Source: Alphaproteobacteria bacterium (GTDB lineage: Bacteria; Pseudomonadota; Alphaproteobacteria; JANQMY01). Taken from it: a stretch of DNA of 64,000 nucleotides. The position numbers and the translations under genes were made by a program. The DNA lies in contig JANQPL010000010.1 in the NCBI GenBank assembly GCA_028289425.1, positions 42,726 through 106,725 of the forward strand. The letters run 5' to 3'. Each line of letters opens with the position of its first letter. Positions within the stretch are counted from its first letter, which is position 1. The notes beneath the pieces are model-generated. The model was not told where the DNA came from and made no database searches. It saw only the letters and a program-made list of their open reading frames with translations. This document shows, piece after piece, positions 7,846 to 16,707 of the stretch.

Positions 7846-9070
7846 CGGTGCCGACTGGGATCAGCTTAAAGCCCAAATGGAGGAGATTGGGTCGGGCGAC
7901 ATGGACTGGCGCAACGGGCGCACCGGCATGTATGTGTTCTATGCCGGTGATGACGTGCTCAAAGTCGCCAAAGAAGCCTATACCATGTTCATGTCGGAAA
8001 ATGCGCTGGGGCCGATGGCATTCCCAAGCCTCAAACGCATGGAAGACGATGTGGTCAATATGGGCCTGTCGCTGCTTAATGCGCCGGAAGGTGCGACGGG
8101 CAATATGACGAGTGGCGGTTCCGAGAGCATCTTCCTGGCTGTCAAGTCGGCGCGGGATAGGGCCCGCAGCCGCGGCATCGACACGAACGACGCCGAGGTG
8201 ATTGTCCCCCGCTCCGCCCACCTTGCTTTCGACCGGGCTTGCCATTACCTCAACCTCAAAATCGTTCGTATACCAATCACAGATGAACAAGTGGCGGACG
8301 TGCGGGCGATGGAAAAAGCAATCAATGACCGCAGCATTATGATGGTCGGCTCCGCCCCGTGTTATCCCTTTGGTTTGATCGACCCCATCGCGGAATTGGC
8401 GGCAACGGCGAAAAAGCATGACCTGTGGTTCCACGTTGACGCCTGTGTGGGCGGCTACTTTGCGCCTTTCGCACGCATGAACGGCGTGGATCTGCCTCCC
8501 TTCGATCTGGGCGTCGACGGTGTGTGTTCGCTTTCCGCCGACCTCCACAAATATGGTTACGCGGCCAAGGGCGCGTCCACCGTGCTCTACCCTTCCGAAG
8601 AATTACACGCTCACCAGATCTTCGATTGTTCCGATTGGTCGGCGGGGCGGATGGTGACGCCCACGGCGGCGGGCACACGCCCGGGCGGCGCCATCGCGGC
8701 GGCCTGGGCCGTGATGAACTATTTAGGTGTCGAGGGCTACCGCAAGAACGCACAGACGGTCGTGGAAACGCGGCAAAAGCTCCAAGACGCCGTTTCAGAG
8801 ATCGACGGGCTTCATGTGCATGGCAGCCCACAGCTTGGCCTGATTGCCTTCGGCTCCGACGAACTGGATATTTTCTCCGTCTACGGAAAAATATTCGAAA
8901 AGCAGTGGTTCACCAGCATCACCACGGAGCCGCCCGGCATTCATCTGATGCTAACACCTGCCCACGCACCGGTGATTGACGACTACATCGCCGTGCTCAA
9001 GCAAGCGGTAGAAGATGTGCGCGCAGGCGACAGCGATGCCAAACCAAAACAGGTTCGCTACGGCGGATAA
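7823..9070 (+). CDS. Sphingosine-1-phosphate-lyase-like PLP enzyme (group II decarboxylase fold)
   Basis: A 415-residue pyridoxal-phosphate enzyme. The likely Schiff-base lysine is Lys243 in SADLHKYGYAAKG. Asp206 in HVDACVGGYF should contact the PLP ring nitrogen, TSGGSES (96-102) the phosphate, and His133 in VPRSAHLAFD should stack on the ring. The run of motifs SAHxAF, KIVRIP, DVRAM, HVDACxGG, SADxHKYGYAxKG and AGTRPGG follows eukaryotic S1P lyase (Dpl1/SGPL1) more closely than glutamate or aromatic-amino-acid decarboxylases, from my memory of the family. It lacks the N-terminal membrane anchor of the eukaryotic enzymes, so it is probably soluble. The expected reaction is retro-aldol cleavage of a phosphorylated long-chain base to an aldehyde and phosphoethanolamine; the true substrate is unproven. 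The gene overlaps the upstream MFS gene by 23 bp. Confidence 0.85.
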   Translation: MRKTLPNSGADWDQLKAQMEEIGSGDMDWRNGRTGMYVFYAGDDVLKVAKEAYTMFMSENALGPMAFPSLKRMEDDVVNMGLSLLNAPEGATGNMTSGGSESIFLAVKSARDRARSRGIDTNDAEVIVPRSAHLAFDRACHYLNLKIVRIPITDEQVADVRAMEKAINDRSIMMVGSAPCYPFGLIDPIAELAATAKKHDLWFHVDACVGGYFAPFARMNGVDLPPFDLGVDGVCSLSADLHKYGYAAKGASTVLYPSEELHAHQIFDCSDWSAGRMVTPTAAGTRPGGAIAAAWAVMNYLGVEGYRKNAQTVVETRQKLQDAVSEIDGLHVHGSPQLGLIAFGSDELDIFSVYGKIFEKQWFTSITTEPPGIHLMLTPAHAPVIDDYIAVLKQAVEDVRAGDSDAKPKQVRYGG

Positions 9071-9095
9071 AGGGGGACGCAGCCCCCTATTTGTC
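9071..9095. terminator. Short hairpin between convergent genes
   Basis: AGGGGG at 9071-9076 pairs with CCCCCT at 9083-9088 around a 6-nt loop, directly after the stop codon of the S1P-lyase-like gene. ATTTGT follows. The hairpin lies between the stops of two convergent genes, so it may end transcription from the left. The T-run is short, which lowers confidence. Confidence 0.4.
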
Positions 9096-9109
9096 ACATC
9101 AGTATGAAG

Positions 9110-9724
9110 TTACGCCGCCGCGCTGGGCCGTACCTTCACCCGCTCAAACCACGCCAGGATGTTCTTGTTTTCCTCGGCAAGCGGTTGCCCCATGCCGCTA
9201 AAGAACTCGACACAGCAAAACAAATGCACGTCCGCCAGCGTGAACTTGTCGCCCGCAATAAACTGTTTGCCTTCCATGAGCCCGTCCAGCCATGTGAGTT
9301 TTTCCGCTGCAATCTGTTTCAAATCGTCCGCAGCTTGCGGGATGCAATGCACGCGGTCTTGAAAAAGCTGTAATCCCTCGGCAAAGCGAAAACCGTTTGC
9401 CATGGGCTCTGCAATATTGAGGTCGACGCGGCGCGTCCACATGCGTGTTTCGGCGCGTTCTTCAGGCGTATCGCCGATCAGAGAAGGCCCCTCGCCCACT
9501 TCGTCCAAATATTCGCAGATGGCCGTCACCTCAGCGATGATCGTGCCATTGTCCAATTCCAAGGCGGGAATCTGCCCCGATTTATTCACCTGTTCGGTAT
9601 AGGGCGGCTTACGGTTTTCGCCCCCCATCAAATCCACTTCCTGCATGGGGATGTCGAGCCCCTTTTCCGCCGCAAACATACGTACAACTTTGGGGTTCGG
9701 CCCCATTGAATTGTAGATTTTCAA
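9110..9724 (-). CDS. Glutathione S-transferase family protein
   Basis: About 204 residues with the two-domain GST layout. The N-terminal thioredoxin-like domain begins KIYNSMGPNPKVVRMFAAEK and carries NKSGQIPALELDNG around residues 53-66, the site of the cis-proline that positions glutathione. The C-terminal helical domain ends with FTLADVHLFCCVEF, the conserved capping motif. It is likely a cytoplasmic detoxification or thiol-transfer enzyme with unknown substrate. The start is placed at a TTG (9724) because AGGAG lies 8 nt upstream and the domain begins there. The extension to 9793 adds a sequence unlike GSTs. No operon partner is evident. Confidence 0.82.
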   Translation of the reverse strand: MKIYNSMGPNPKVVRMFAAEKGLDIPMQEVDLMGGENRKPPYTEQVNKSGQIPALELDNGTIIAEVTAICEYLDEVGEGPSLIGDTPEERAETRMWTRRVDLNIAEPMANGFRFAEGLQLFQDRVHCIPQAADDLKQIAAEKLTWLDGLMEGKQFIAGDKFTLADVHLFCCVEFFSGMGQPLAEENKNILAWFERVKVRPSAAA

Positions 9725-9878
9725 GATTCTTGCTCCTCCGAAAGACCTTGACCGGGTCAGGCATAAACACTGGGCGGTGCTTAGCACCTTCAAGGATTGG
9801 TTAGAAGTACAAGATAAATTGAACTCGCGTCCCGTCCGGATTATATCCTTTCGGGAGAGGCGTTAACGCGGAGCTGTG

Positions 9879-10199
9879 ATGCGTCGAACCTTGCTGGTTG
9901 CGTTGGGATGGATATTGGTGGTGCTGGGGGCGATCTTCACCCCGTTGCCGCCCCCCTTTGCCTTTGGCGGTGTGATGCTGATTGTGGGGTTGTCGATCCT
10001 GACGGCCAATTCAAAGACCGTACGCCGCTGGGTCCAGTCGGCCCGATATCGCTACAAGACCTTCTCGGATCTTGTCGACCGAATTGACGGCTTTCTGCCC
10101 TCCATCGTGAGCGGTATCGGCAAACGCACTGCCCCGGAACCGGTCAGCCGGCTGCGGCGCCTAAAGCGGCAGCGCGGTTCAACGGAAAATGGTGCTTAG
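9879..10199 (+). CDS. Small two-helix membrane protein
   Basis: A 106-residue protein with two closely spaced hydrophobic segments: residues about 5-20 (LLVALGWILVVLGAIF) and 26-42 (FAFGGVMLIVGLSIL), joined by a proline-rich turn (TPLPPP). A basic, arginine-rich C-terminal half is probably cytoplasmic. The layout resembles small PGPGW-type transmembrane proteins, but I am not certain. ATG at 9879 is preferred because GGAG lies 5 nt before it; the adjacent GTG at 9876 is less well placed. The MBL-fold gene follows 76 bp downstream on the same strand. No function is proposed. Confidence 0.6.
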   Translation: MRRTLLVALGWILVVLGAIFTPLPPPFAFGGVMLIVGLSILTANSKTVRRWVQSARYRYKTFSDLVDRIDGFLPSIVSGIGKRTAPEPVSRLRRLKRQRGSTENGA

Positions 10200-10275
10200 C
10201 GGGTGCAGCCTCCCTCTCGACGGCCCTGACAAGACCTGCTACCGACAAGACATCTAAACCGCAACGGAGTAATCG

Positions 10276-11181
10276 ATGGCCGTGAGCATTCCCTTCAATA
10301 AGGAAATCGATTTCGAGTATGGGCATTTGGAAGACGTCAGCCCGCTTATTCGGCGCATCGTCTGTAACAATCCCGGCCCCTTCACCTTCAATGGCAGCGG
10401 TACGTATGTGATCGGTCATGGAAACGTGGCCGTCATCGACCCTGGGCCCTTGGATGACAACCACGTCTCGGCGCTTCTGAAAAGTTTAGAAGGCGAAATC
10501 ATCACGCACATTCTGATCACGCACACCCACAATGATCATTCGCCGGCGGCCAAGCCCCTCAAAGCAACCACGGGCGCCAAGACCTATGGCTATGGTCCCC
10601 ACGGTGCGGGCAAGCGGCTCGAAGGCGTTGCCATTGAAGAAGGCGGCGACATGGATTTTGTGCCCGATGTGGAGGTCCGCCATGGCGACATCATCGAAGG
10701 CGATGGATGGACCATGGAATGCGTCTACACGCCCGGTCACACCTCAAACCACATATGTTTCGCCTTAAAGGAAGAGAACGCCCTGTTCTCCGGCGACCAT
10801 GTGATGGGTTGGTCCACGTCGGTGATCGGACCGCCCGACGGCGATATGACCGCCTATATGAAAAGCCTCGAACTGCTGTTGACCCGTGACGACGAGATCT
10901 ATTGGCCCACCCATGGATCCCCGATCAAAGATCCCAAGCCTTTCGTCCAGGCCTTCATCGACCACCGGTTGGATCGTGAAAACCAAATTGTCGAGGCCAT
11001 CAAGGACGGACGCGTTCAGATCACGGACATGGTGGAAAAAATGTATGTGGGGGTAGACCGGCGGCTCTATCCGGCCGCGTCCATGTCGGTGCTCGCCCAC
11101 ATCATCCGCATGGTGGGGGATGGGCGCGTTCGATGTTCCGACCACACACCTGGACTGCGCAGTACCTACAGCCTGCCCTGA
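10276..11181 (+). CDS. Metallo-beta-lactamase-fold hydrolase (LACTB2-like)
   Basis: A 301-residue hydrolase with the binuclear metal motif His83-x-His85-x-Asp87-His88 in ITHTHNDHSPAA. Further ligands appear to be the His of YTPGHTSNH and the Asp of LFSGDHVMGW. A C-terminal helical region (about 225-300) resembles the winged-helix-like tail of LACTB2/beta-lactamase-like RNases. The sequence fits the soluble cytoplasmic hydrolases often annotated as MBL-fold or hydroxyacylglutathione-hydrolase-like proteins. The substrate could be RNA or a thioester and cannot be decided. It ends 4 bp before the stop of the convergent DUF898-like gene. Confidence 0.85.
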   Translation: MAVSIPFNKEIDFEYGHLEDVSPLIRRIVCNNPGPFTFNGSGTYVIGHGNVAVIDPGPLDDNHVSALLKSLEGEIITHILITHTHNDHSPAAKPLKATTGAKTYGYGPHGAGKRLEGVAIEEGGDMDFVPDVEVRHGDIIEGDGWTMECVYTPGHTSNHICFALKEENALFSGDHVMGWSTSVIGPPDGDMTAYMKSLELLLTRDDEIYWPTHGSPIKDPKPFVQAFIDHRLDRENQIVEAIKDGRVQITDMVEKMYVGVDRRLYPAASMSVLAHIIRMVGDGRVRCSDHTPGLRSTYSLP

Positions 11182-11185
11182 GGAC

Positions 11186-12700
11186 CTATTCGATGGAGCC
11201 GTTTTCCGCGATCGCGCTTAGCACGTCCAAGCGGAATAGGTTTAGCAACGCCTGATAGATAAAGCCGCCGATAAGGGTTGCTCCGATTCCAAGGCCAATG
11301 GCCAGAGTGTTGATGCTCACATTGGTGGGGGATTCTTCAGCCGTCAGTTGAAGAAACGCATCAAACGCAAAGAACGCAAAGACAAAAAGCGACAACGCAA
11401 ATATGAGGAAGCCGAACACAGGCAAAGCGGCTTTCATCATGATGCGCCAAGCGGAAATGTCGCTATAGGCCTGGGACTGGCCCACATAGAGGCTCGAGAC
11501 GAAATAGTCGAACTCACCGCATTTGTACCAGACCATTGCGCCGAAACTGGCGATGATCAAGGCCATCTTGGCCAGCAAAATCAGCAGCATTCCAAGGGCG
11601 GAGCTTGATTGCACATCGAAAAATGGCTCTGCCACCACGAGGGTCGTGATCAATAATGTGCCGTAGACGATCCCCCAGGGCAGCAGCAGGGGCTGGGCAT
11701 TGGCGTCGACCACCACCGAGGCCGGTCCAAAACTCACGTCTTTGAACAAATCACGCGCGCAAATGACCCGCGCCAACGGATAGGCCAAGCCCGCCGTCAG
11801 CAGTACAAGTGACCAAACACCGAGCAATGGAAGCAGTCGCCGGGGGGACTGTCGCGACCGCTCGAACCGAATGCCGTGCCAAGCGGTGTGCACCAGATTG
11901 TAGCGCCGGCGCCATTGGCACCAGACCTGATAGGTGAGGAAAAGGCTCGCGAGGAAAAAGAGCTCCAATGCCCAGTTGATGGGCCGGAAGGGCACGAACA
12001 GTTGCGGCAATAGAACGAACAGAGTGGCCAAGACCAGGACGGTCAGCAGAACAGCACAAAATGCCAAGAGAGAATCAATGGCGCGGCCCTGATAGTCCGG
12101 GTGCTCCTCTTGAAAACTGACGGTGCGCCACAGGAATTGTCGAACGGCGCGCTGCGCCCAGAACCGGTACAGACCGAAGGTGAGAATGGTGAGCAGTGTG
12201 TTGCGGAATACGAGCAAAAGGAGCGCCGGCCGATCCGCGTCGAATTCTAGATTTGGTTCCCCATCAGAAGATTGAATCACCTGGTCGTCATATTCGTAGA
12301 CGGCATCAGCGCTGGCATACCGATCCATGTCTTGGGTGTATTCTTCTTCATCATCGTCGGTATCGTCGTAGACATCCGCGTCATCGTCGAACAGTTGAGG
12401 CTCGGTGGAACTGGGGCGCATGCCGAATGAGATGTTTGGTAGCCGGGTCCGGCGCCGCTCGGGCAATGGGCGCTCGCCGTTCGTATGGTCCACCTCGCGA
12501 TCCGGCAAAGGCGCCCCTTGCTGCGCCCCGGCGTCAGCGTCGGCCGCGGACCCGTCCAGCACGGTTTCCAAATCCTTAACTCGAAGGGATAGGGCATCAG
12601 CCAGCGCGCGCTTGTCTATACGAGCGCCCGACGCTTCCAGCTCCTTAAAGGCCGCCGCAATACGCGCGACGTATCCACTTTTGTCTGCCCCACCGTCCAC
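11186..12700 (-). CDS. DUF898-like (YjgN-type) membrane protein with acidic N-terminal region
   Basis: About 504 residues. The C-terminal two thirds carry about eight hydrophobic segments and the motif RNTLLTILTFGLYRFWA followed by VRQFLWRTVSF, typical of DUF898/YjgN inner-membrane proteins of unknown function. The first 170 residues are soluble. They begin with a short helical region (SGYVARIAAAFKELEAS, then DKRALADALSL), continue through a proline/arginine-rich linker, and reach a strongly acidic stretch (FDDDADVYDDTDDDEEEY) just before the membrane part. The start is set at a GTG (12700) with AGAGG 7 nt upstream. An ATG-less extension to 12790 is basic and unlike the family. The soluble region is unusual for the family as I know it. 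Confidence 0.7.
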   Translation of the reverse strand: MDGGADKSGYVARIAAAFKELEASGARIDKRALADALSLRVKDLETVLDGSAADADAGAQQGAPLPDREVDHTNGERPLPERRRTRLPNISFGMRPSSTEPQLFDDDADVYDDTDDDEEEYTQDMDRYASADAVYEYDDQVIQSSDGEPNLEFDADRPALLLLVFRNTLLTILTFGLYRFWAQRAVRQFLWRTVSFQEEHPDYQGRAIDSLLAFCAVLLTVLVLATLFVLLPQLFVPFRPINWALELFFLASLFLTYQVWCQWRRRYNLVHTAWHGIRFERSRQSPRRLLPLLGVWSLVLLTAGLAYPLARVICARDLFKDVSFGPASVVVDANAQPLLLPWGIVYGTLLITTLVVAEPFFDVQSSSALGMLLILLAKMALIIASFGAMVWYKCGEFDYFVSSLYVGQSQAYSDISAWRIMMKAALPVFGFLIFALSLFVFAFFAFDAFLQLTAEESPTNVSINTLAIGLGIGATLIGGFIYQALLNLFRLDVLSAIAENGSIE

Positions 12701-13436
12701 GACGCAACCTCTGTTCGAACGGCATTTACGCCAGCGAGGCCCTGATTTTAGCGCTTTTTCGACTGCCTCGCACGAAAGATAGTGTGACACATCCTGACAT
12801 ATTTTGGGGCAAAAAAGACCGAATCCGACACATTTCTGGAGAAAACGGCCGGCAGGGCAAAATTGACCGTACGACGGATTTGTGACGCCGGCCCCGCCTG
12901 AGGCGGGCGAATTGTGACGGTTTCAATGCTGGCCTGGCGGAAGCCGCAGCAGCCCTAGGTTTTTTGGCCCGCCCTCTGTCACATGGACGTCAAAAACGAC
13001 GATTTACCCTGTCACCAAACTGTGATGGACAAAGAACATCTGTATCAAGATTGTCATGTGAAATATGACAGCCGGACGGCGATAGGAAGTACACGAAATG
13101 TTTATGATTTCTTAATGAACATAAACGGGGCGTGAACTCAAGTTGGTTAACCGGTACAAACCGCCGCAGGCTTTTAGGCGAACGCGGCCAATTTATCTTA
13201 ACAAAGATTAACCATAGAACCTGTTAATGGCTAAGCCATTGATCGGCATGGGTATATTCCGCACACGCTGGAAGCTCGGGCAGCAAGCGCGTTCGGGCGC
13301 TTGACCGCCCCGCCGGCTACCACCTATCGTAGGGCGGTTGGACAGGGTTGGCAGCTAGGCAGCTTCCCGAAACACCTTTTATTATCAGTACACTGTTGCC
13401 TCTTGGCGCCCAATTGGTCCTGCAGGGATTGGAAAA
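12701..13436. promoter_or_regulatory. Long gene-free region rich in TGTGAC/GTCACA motifs
   Basis: No convincing gene is seen in these 736 bp, which separate the divergent DUF898-like and HD-hydrolase genes. TGTGAC occurs at 12783, 12881 and 12913. GTCACA is at 12978, GTCACC at 13011 and TGTGAT at 13021. A perfect TGTCAT-N7-ATGACA palindrome lies at 13052-13070. A CCCGCC-TGA-GGCGGG hairpin at 12893-12907 sits between two of the TGTGAC copies. Further right, 13145-13230 is AT-rich with several TTAA tetramers. The arrangement suggests a regulatory region with repeated binding sites, or a small RNA promoter. A short open frame at 13249-13303 has no ribosome binding site and is not called. Confidence 0.45.
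13052..13070. promoter_or_regulatory. TGTCAT-N7-ATGACA palindrome
   Basis: A perfect inverted repeat of 6-bp arms with a 7-nt spacer (GTGAAAT). This is the size of a site for a dimeric helix-turn-helix repressor or a CRP/FNR-type activator. It lies at the right end of the cluster of TGTGAC-like motifs, about 370 bp before the HD-hydrolase start. The binding protein is unknown. Confidence 0.4.
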
Positions 13437-14045
13437 ATGAGCAGCGTACTGTCGCAGGAACAGATCGAAGAGATCAGGGTGCATTATGATGCGCCCGGCC
13501 GCGCCTATCATAATGGGCGCCATCTCGACAGTTTACTGGAACATTTCCAAGCCATCCGCCCGCTCCTTCTGTGTACAGAAGCCGTGGAGGTTGCGATCTA
13601 TTACCACGACATCGTGTACGATCCGCAGTCCCCGGACAATGAGTGGGAAAGCATGGCTCAGATGGTGGCCGACCTCGCCGGGACCATGGAAGCGGAAATC
13701 ATCCGCGACGCCGCCGTTATGATCGAGGCAACGGTAAGTCATGAATTGCCGGAGGAGGCGGACCCCGCGGTGATCAGCGATTGCGCCTATTTTCTGGACA
13801 TGGACCTGTCCATCTTGGGGGCGGCCAATGACGATTTCGATGCTTATGAAGCGGGCATCCGGCAGGAGTATGAATTCGTGCCGGACCTGCAATATTGCTC
13901 CGCACGCGGTGAAATCCTGAACCGGTTTCTGAACCGGCAGCGCCTCTATTTCACCGACTATTTTTCCAGCCGTTATGAAGCACGCGCGCGGCTGAACGTC
14001 ATGCGCAGCTTAGCCTTGCTCGACAATTTAGCGCCGGCTCAGTAA
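13437..14045 (+). CDS. HD-superfamily metal-dependent phosphohydrolase
   Basis: A 202-residue protein of the predicted HD phosphohydrolase group often annotated as COG4339. Visible motifs: RAYHNGRHL (about 22-30) supplies the first histidine, AIYYHDIVYD (about 52-61) is the HD pair, and ISDCAYFLDMDLSILG and YEAGIRQEYEFV are typical of the group. It is probably a cytoplasmic nucleotide or phosphoester hydrolase with unknown substrate. ATG at 13437 is preceded by AGGGATTGGAAAA. Its stop codon directly abuts the stop of the convergent DUF1499 gene, with no bases between. Confidence 0.8.
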   Translation: MSSVLSQEQIEEIRVHYDAPGRAYHNGRHLDSLLEHFQAIRPLLLCTEAVEVAIYYHDIVYDPQSPDNEWESMAQMVADLAGTMEAEIIRDAAVMIEATVSHELPEEADPAVISDCAYFLDMDLSILGAANDDFDAYEAGIRQEYEFVPDLQYCSARGEILNRFLNRQRLYFTDYFSSRYEARARLNVMRSLALLDNLAPAQ

Positions 14046-15035
14046 CTATCTTTCGTTCAAAAGGGCCCGCGAAAAGCGCCGTATGCGATCCGCATTGGTG
14101 CCAAGATCGCTCACCCCGATGCGCGACTTGGAGCGAATATCGACCCGGGTGCCGCCGTCAACCGGACGTACGCGGACAACCACATCGTCTTTGAAGCCGA
14201 ACCAAAAGGTGGTGTCGACGGCTTCGATACGTCCTTCCTGGGGCGATACGGCAATCACTTCCCACCCCAACCGCTCGATCACGCGCAAGCTGCGGCTCAA
14301 CACTTCCTTGGGATTCATGCGCAGCGTGATCGGCTGAATGTCGGGATAGAACTGTGCTTGCAAATCGGCAATCTCGTCACCGGCGTAAGTGGCCGGGTTA
14401 GCGGACCAGGCAAGCCGCACGGACAGCGCATTCACGAATTCCGGCGGCACCGCCATGTCCGTGGTGATGTCGTGGATGGGCGGTAGCGAACGGGCACGCA
14501 AGCTCTGATTAAGCGGCACCAGGAAGGTGACCAGCGCGATGGCACCTGCAAGGGTCGCTGCCCAGATGCCGCGGCGCGAGCGCGAGGCCAAAGACAACAT
14601 GCCCCAAAACACCACCAGCAGCAGCGCGTAAAGCGCTACAAACACGGCGGACGGCAACACGCCGAACAAAGCTTGTTCCAAGGTCCACCATTTCCATTGA
14701 TAGCCGAAGCCTGCAAGCACCGAGGCCGCCCCGGCACCCGCCGCAATGACGAAGGCGATCAGCGCCAGAATGTGCCGCCACAAAACGCCCGCCCGGCGCA
14801 TGCGCATCAGGCTCGACAAAAACGCGATTGTACCGATGAACATGGCGAGGTAGAGCGCCGGCAACAGGATCGGAAACTCATAGCTGGGTGACTGGAAAGC
14901 CCCCGTGCGCAGATTGAGATGTTCGTGAAGACCGAAAACCGGCGCGGCCAGCCCTAAGATCAGAGCCAGTACCGTTACCGCCGCACGTCCACCTGAAAGT
15001 TGATCATAGTCTTCGAATTTTTCCGCTTCTGACAT
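14046..15035 (-). CDS. DUF1499-domain membrane protein
   Basis: About 329 residues. The N-terminal half has four to five hydrophobic segments (near 20-40, 55-75, 88-110, 125-150 and 160-180). The C-terminal half is a soluble DUF1499 domain, recognisable by PPIHDITTDMAVPPEF, a YP...QPI...M stretch and EAVDTTFWFGFKDDVVVRV. DUF1499 proteins are widespread in Proteobacteria and have no settled function. The start is placed at ATG 15035, which leaves a 37-bp gap to the acyl-CoA ligase gene upstream on the same strand. The longer frame back to 15182 overlaps that gene and looks non-coding. Confidence 0.78.
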   Translation of the reverse strand: MSEAEKFEDYDQLSGGRAAVTVLALILGLAAPVFGLHEHLNLRTGAFQSPSYEFPILLPALYLAMFIGTIAFLSSLMRMRRAGVLWRHILALIAFVIAAGAGAASVLAGFGYQWKWWTLEQALFGVLPSAVFVALYALLLVVFWGMLSLASRSRRGIWAATLAGAIALVTFLVPLNQSLRARSLPPIHDITTDMAVPPEFVNALSVRLAWSANPATYAGDEIADLQAQFYPDIQPITLRMNPKEVLSRSLRVIERLGWEVIAVSPQEGRIEAVDTTFWFGFKDDVVVRVRPVDGGTRVDIRSKSRIGVSDLGTNADRIRRFSRALLNER

Positions 15036-15072
15036 GACGCTTGCCAAAAGGCCCCCCTGATTGACGTCGCAC

Positions 15073-16707
15073 CTACTCCGCCGCTGTTGGCAGTTTATAG
15101 CTCTTGAATTGCTCGCGCAGCGCCATTTTTTGAATTTTCCCCGTGGCGGTGTGCGGAATTTCGTCGATGAATGCCACGTCATCGGGCATCCACCATTTCG
15201 CTATCTTACCATCCATATACCCCAAAATCTCATCTTTCGTGACACTGGAGCCATCTTTCCGAACGATTATGAGCAGGGGCCGTTCGTCCCATTTGGGGTG
15301 CGGCAGGCCGATCACGGCTGCTTCTGCAACCTCCGGGTGCCCCACGGCTACGTTTTCGAGATCAATGGACGAAATCCACTCCCCGCCTGATTTGATCACG
15401 TCTTTCGCCCTGTCCGTGATCTGCATGAAGCCGAGCTGATCGATGGTGGAAACATCGCCCGTATCGAACCATCCGTCCTGATCCAGGATCTGGCCACCCT
15501 CGCCCTTGAAGTAGCCGCTGGCCACGGCCGGACCGCGCACTTTCAGATGACCGAAGGCAACACCGTCTTTCGGCAGATCCTTGTCGTCGTCATCGGTGAT
15601 TTTCATTTCGACCGAATAGATCGCCCGCCCCTGCTTCAGCTTCTGCTTGATCTTTTCGTCTTGGGACAGGTTCTCCATACCCGATTTCAATGCACCCAGC
15701 GTGCCGATGGGGCTCATTTCCGTCATGCCCCAGGCATGCATAACTTCAACCCCATAATTCTTCTCGAACTTCTCGATCATCATTTGGGGACAGGCCGAGC
15801 CACCGATCGCCACCCGTTTCAGCGTGGAAAGTTTGAGGTTCTTCTCTTCCATATGGTTGAGAAGCATCAGCCAGACCGTGGGTACGGCGGCGGTAAACGT
15901 GACCTGCTCTTCCTCCAAAAGCGAATGGATGCTGGCGCCATCCATCTGCATGCCCGGCATGACGATCTTCGAGCCCATCATGGGCGCAACAAACGCGATC
16001 GCCCAAGCATTGGCATGGAACATGGGCACCACCGGCATGATCGCGTCCATGCTGCCAACACTGAACGCATCTTTGGAGCCCGCGGCCATGCCATGCAGCA
16101 CATTCGATCTGTGCGAATAGAGAACGCCTTTCGGATTGCCTGTCGTGCCCGAGGTGTAGCAAAGACCCGCCGCCGTATTCTCGTCGAACACTTTCCAGGC
16201 AAAGTCATCGTCTGCGCCGCCGATCAAATCCTCATAGGCGATCGCGCCTTTGAGCGATGTTTCCGGCATGTGGGCGGCATCGGTCATCACCACAAAGGCC
16301 TCAACGGATTTAAGTTGATCTTGAATGCCCTCGAGGATCGGGATGAAGGTGAGATCGACGAAGACGACCCGGTCTTCCGCATGATTGATGATGTAGACCA
16401 ATTGTTCCGGAAACAGACGGGGATTGATGGTGTGGTAGATCGCACCAAGCCCCATAATGCCGTACCAGGCTTCCAGATGACGGTGTGTGTTCCACGCCAT
16501 TGTGCCCACCCGGTCGCCCAGTTGGATGCCCCGCTTCTCCAGCGCCTTGGCCACACGGCGCGCCCGGCTGTGCAAATCTGCATAAGTGTAACGATGAAGG
16601 GGACCTTCGATCGTCCGCGTGACGATCTCGCGTTCGGCGTGATTATTGTTTGCATGGTCAAGGATGGTCGACGCCAAAAGCGGCCAATCCTGCATTAGTC
16701 CTTTCAT
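15073..16707 (-). CDS. Long/medium-chain fatty acyl-CoA ligase
   Basis: A 544-residue adenylate-forming enzyme that activates a carboxylic acid to its CoA thioester. The P-loop is [11 protein letters not shown] (184-194). The hinge region contains [12 protein letters not shown] and the lid ends in [11 protein letters not shown], whose lysine should be the adenylation catalyst. Other typical motifs are [10 protein letters not shown] and [20 protein letters not shown]. Length and motifs fit the FadD/AlkK-like group acting on medium- or long-chain acids. The enzyme is probably cytoplasmic or peripheral to the membrane. The downstream gene is the DUF1499 protein; the divergent gene encodes an aminotransferase. 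Start ATG at 16707; an ATG four codons later is possible. Confidence 0.9.
   Translation of the reverse strand: MKGLMQDWPLLASTILDHANNNHAEREIVTRTIEGPLHRYTYADLHSRARRVAKALEKRGIQLGDRVGTMAWNTHRHLEAWYGIMGLGAIYHTINPRLFPEQLVYIINHAEDRVVFVDLTFIPILEGIQDQLKSVEAFVVMTDAAHMPETSLKGAIAYEDLIGGADDDFAWKVFDENTAAGLCYTSGTTGNPKGVLYSHRSNVLHGMAAGSKDAFSVGSMDAIMPVVPMFHANAWAIAFVAPMMGSKIVMPGMQMDGASIHSLLEEEQVTFTAAVPTVWLMLLNHMEEKNLKLSTLKRVAIGGSACPQMMIEKFEKNYGVEVMHAWGMTEMSPIGTLGALKSGMENLSQDEKIKQKLKQGRAIYSVEMKITDDDDKDLPKDGVAFGHLKVRGPAVASGYFKGEGGQILDQDGWFDTGDVSTIDQLGFMQITDRAKDVIKSGGEWISSIDLENVAVGHPEVAEAAVIGLPHPKWDERPLLIIVRKDGSSVTKDEILGYMDGKIAKWWMPDDVAFIDEIPHTATGKIQKMALREQFKSYKLPTAAE

Noticed and set aside
13249..13303. Short open frame (MGIFRTRWKLGQQ...) in the long intergenic region
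   Set aside because: No ribosome site, only 18 codons, and no known counterpart.
15547..16698. 383-codon frame opposite the acyl-CoA ligase
   Set aside because: It lies entirely antisense to a clear AMP-binding enzyme, and its histidine/arginine-rich translation matches no family.
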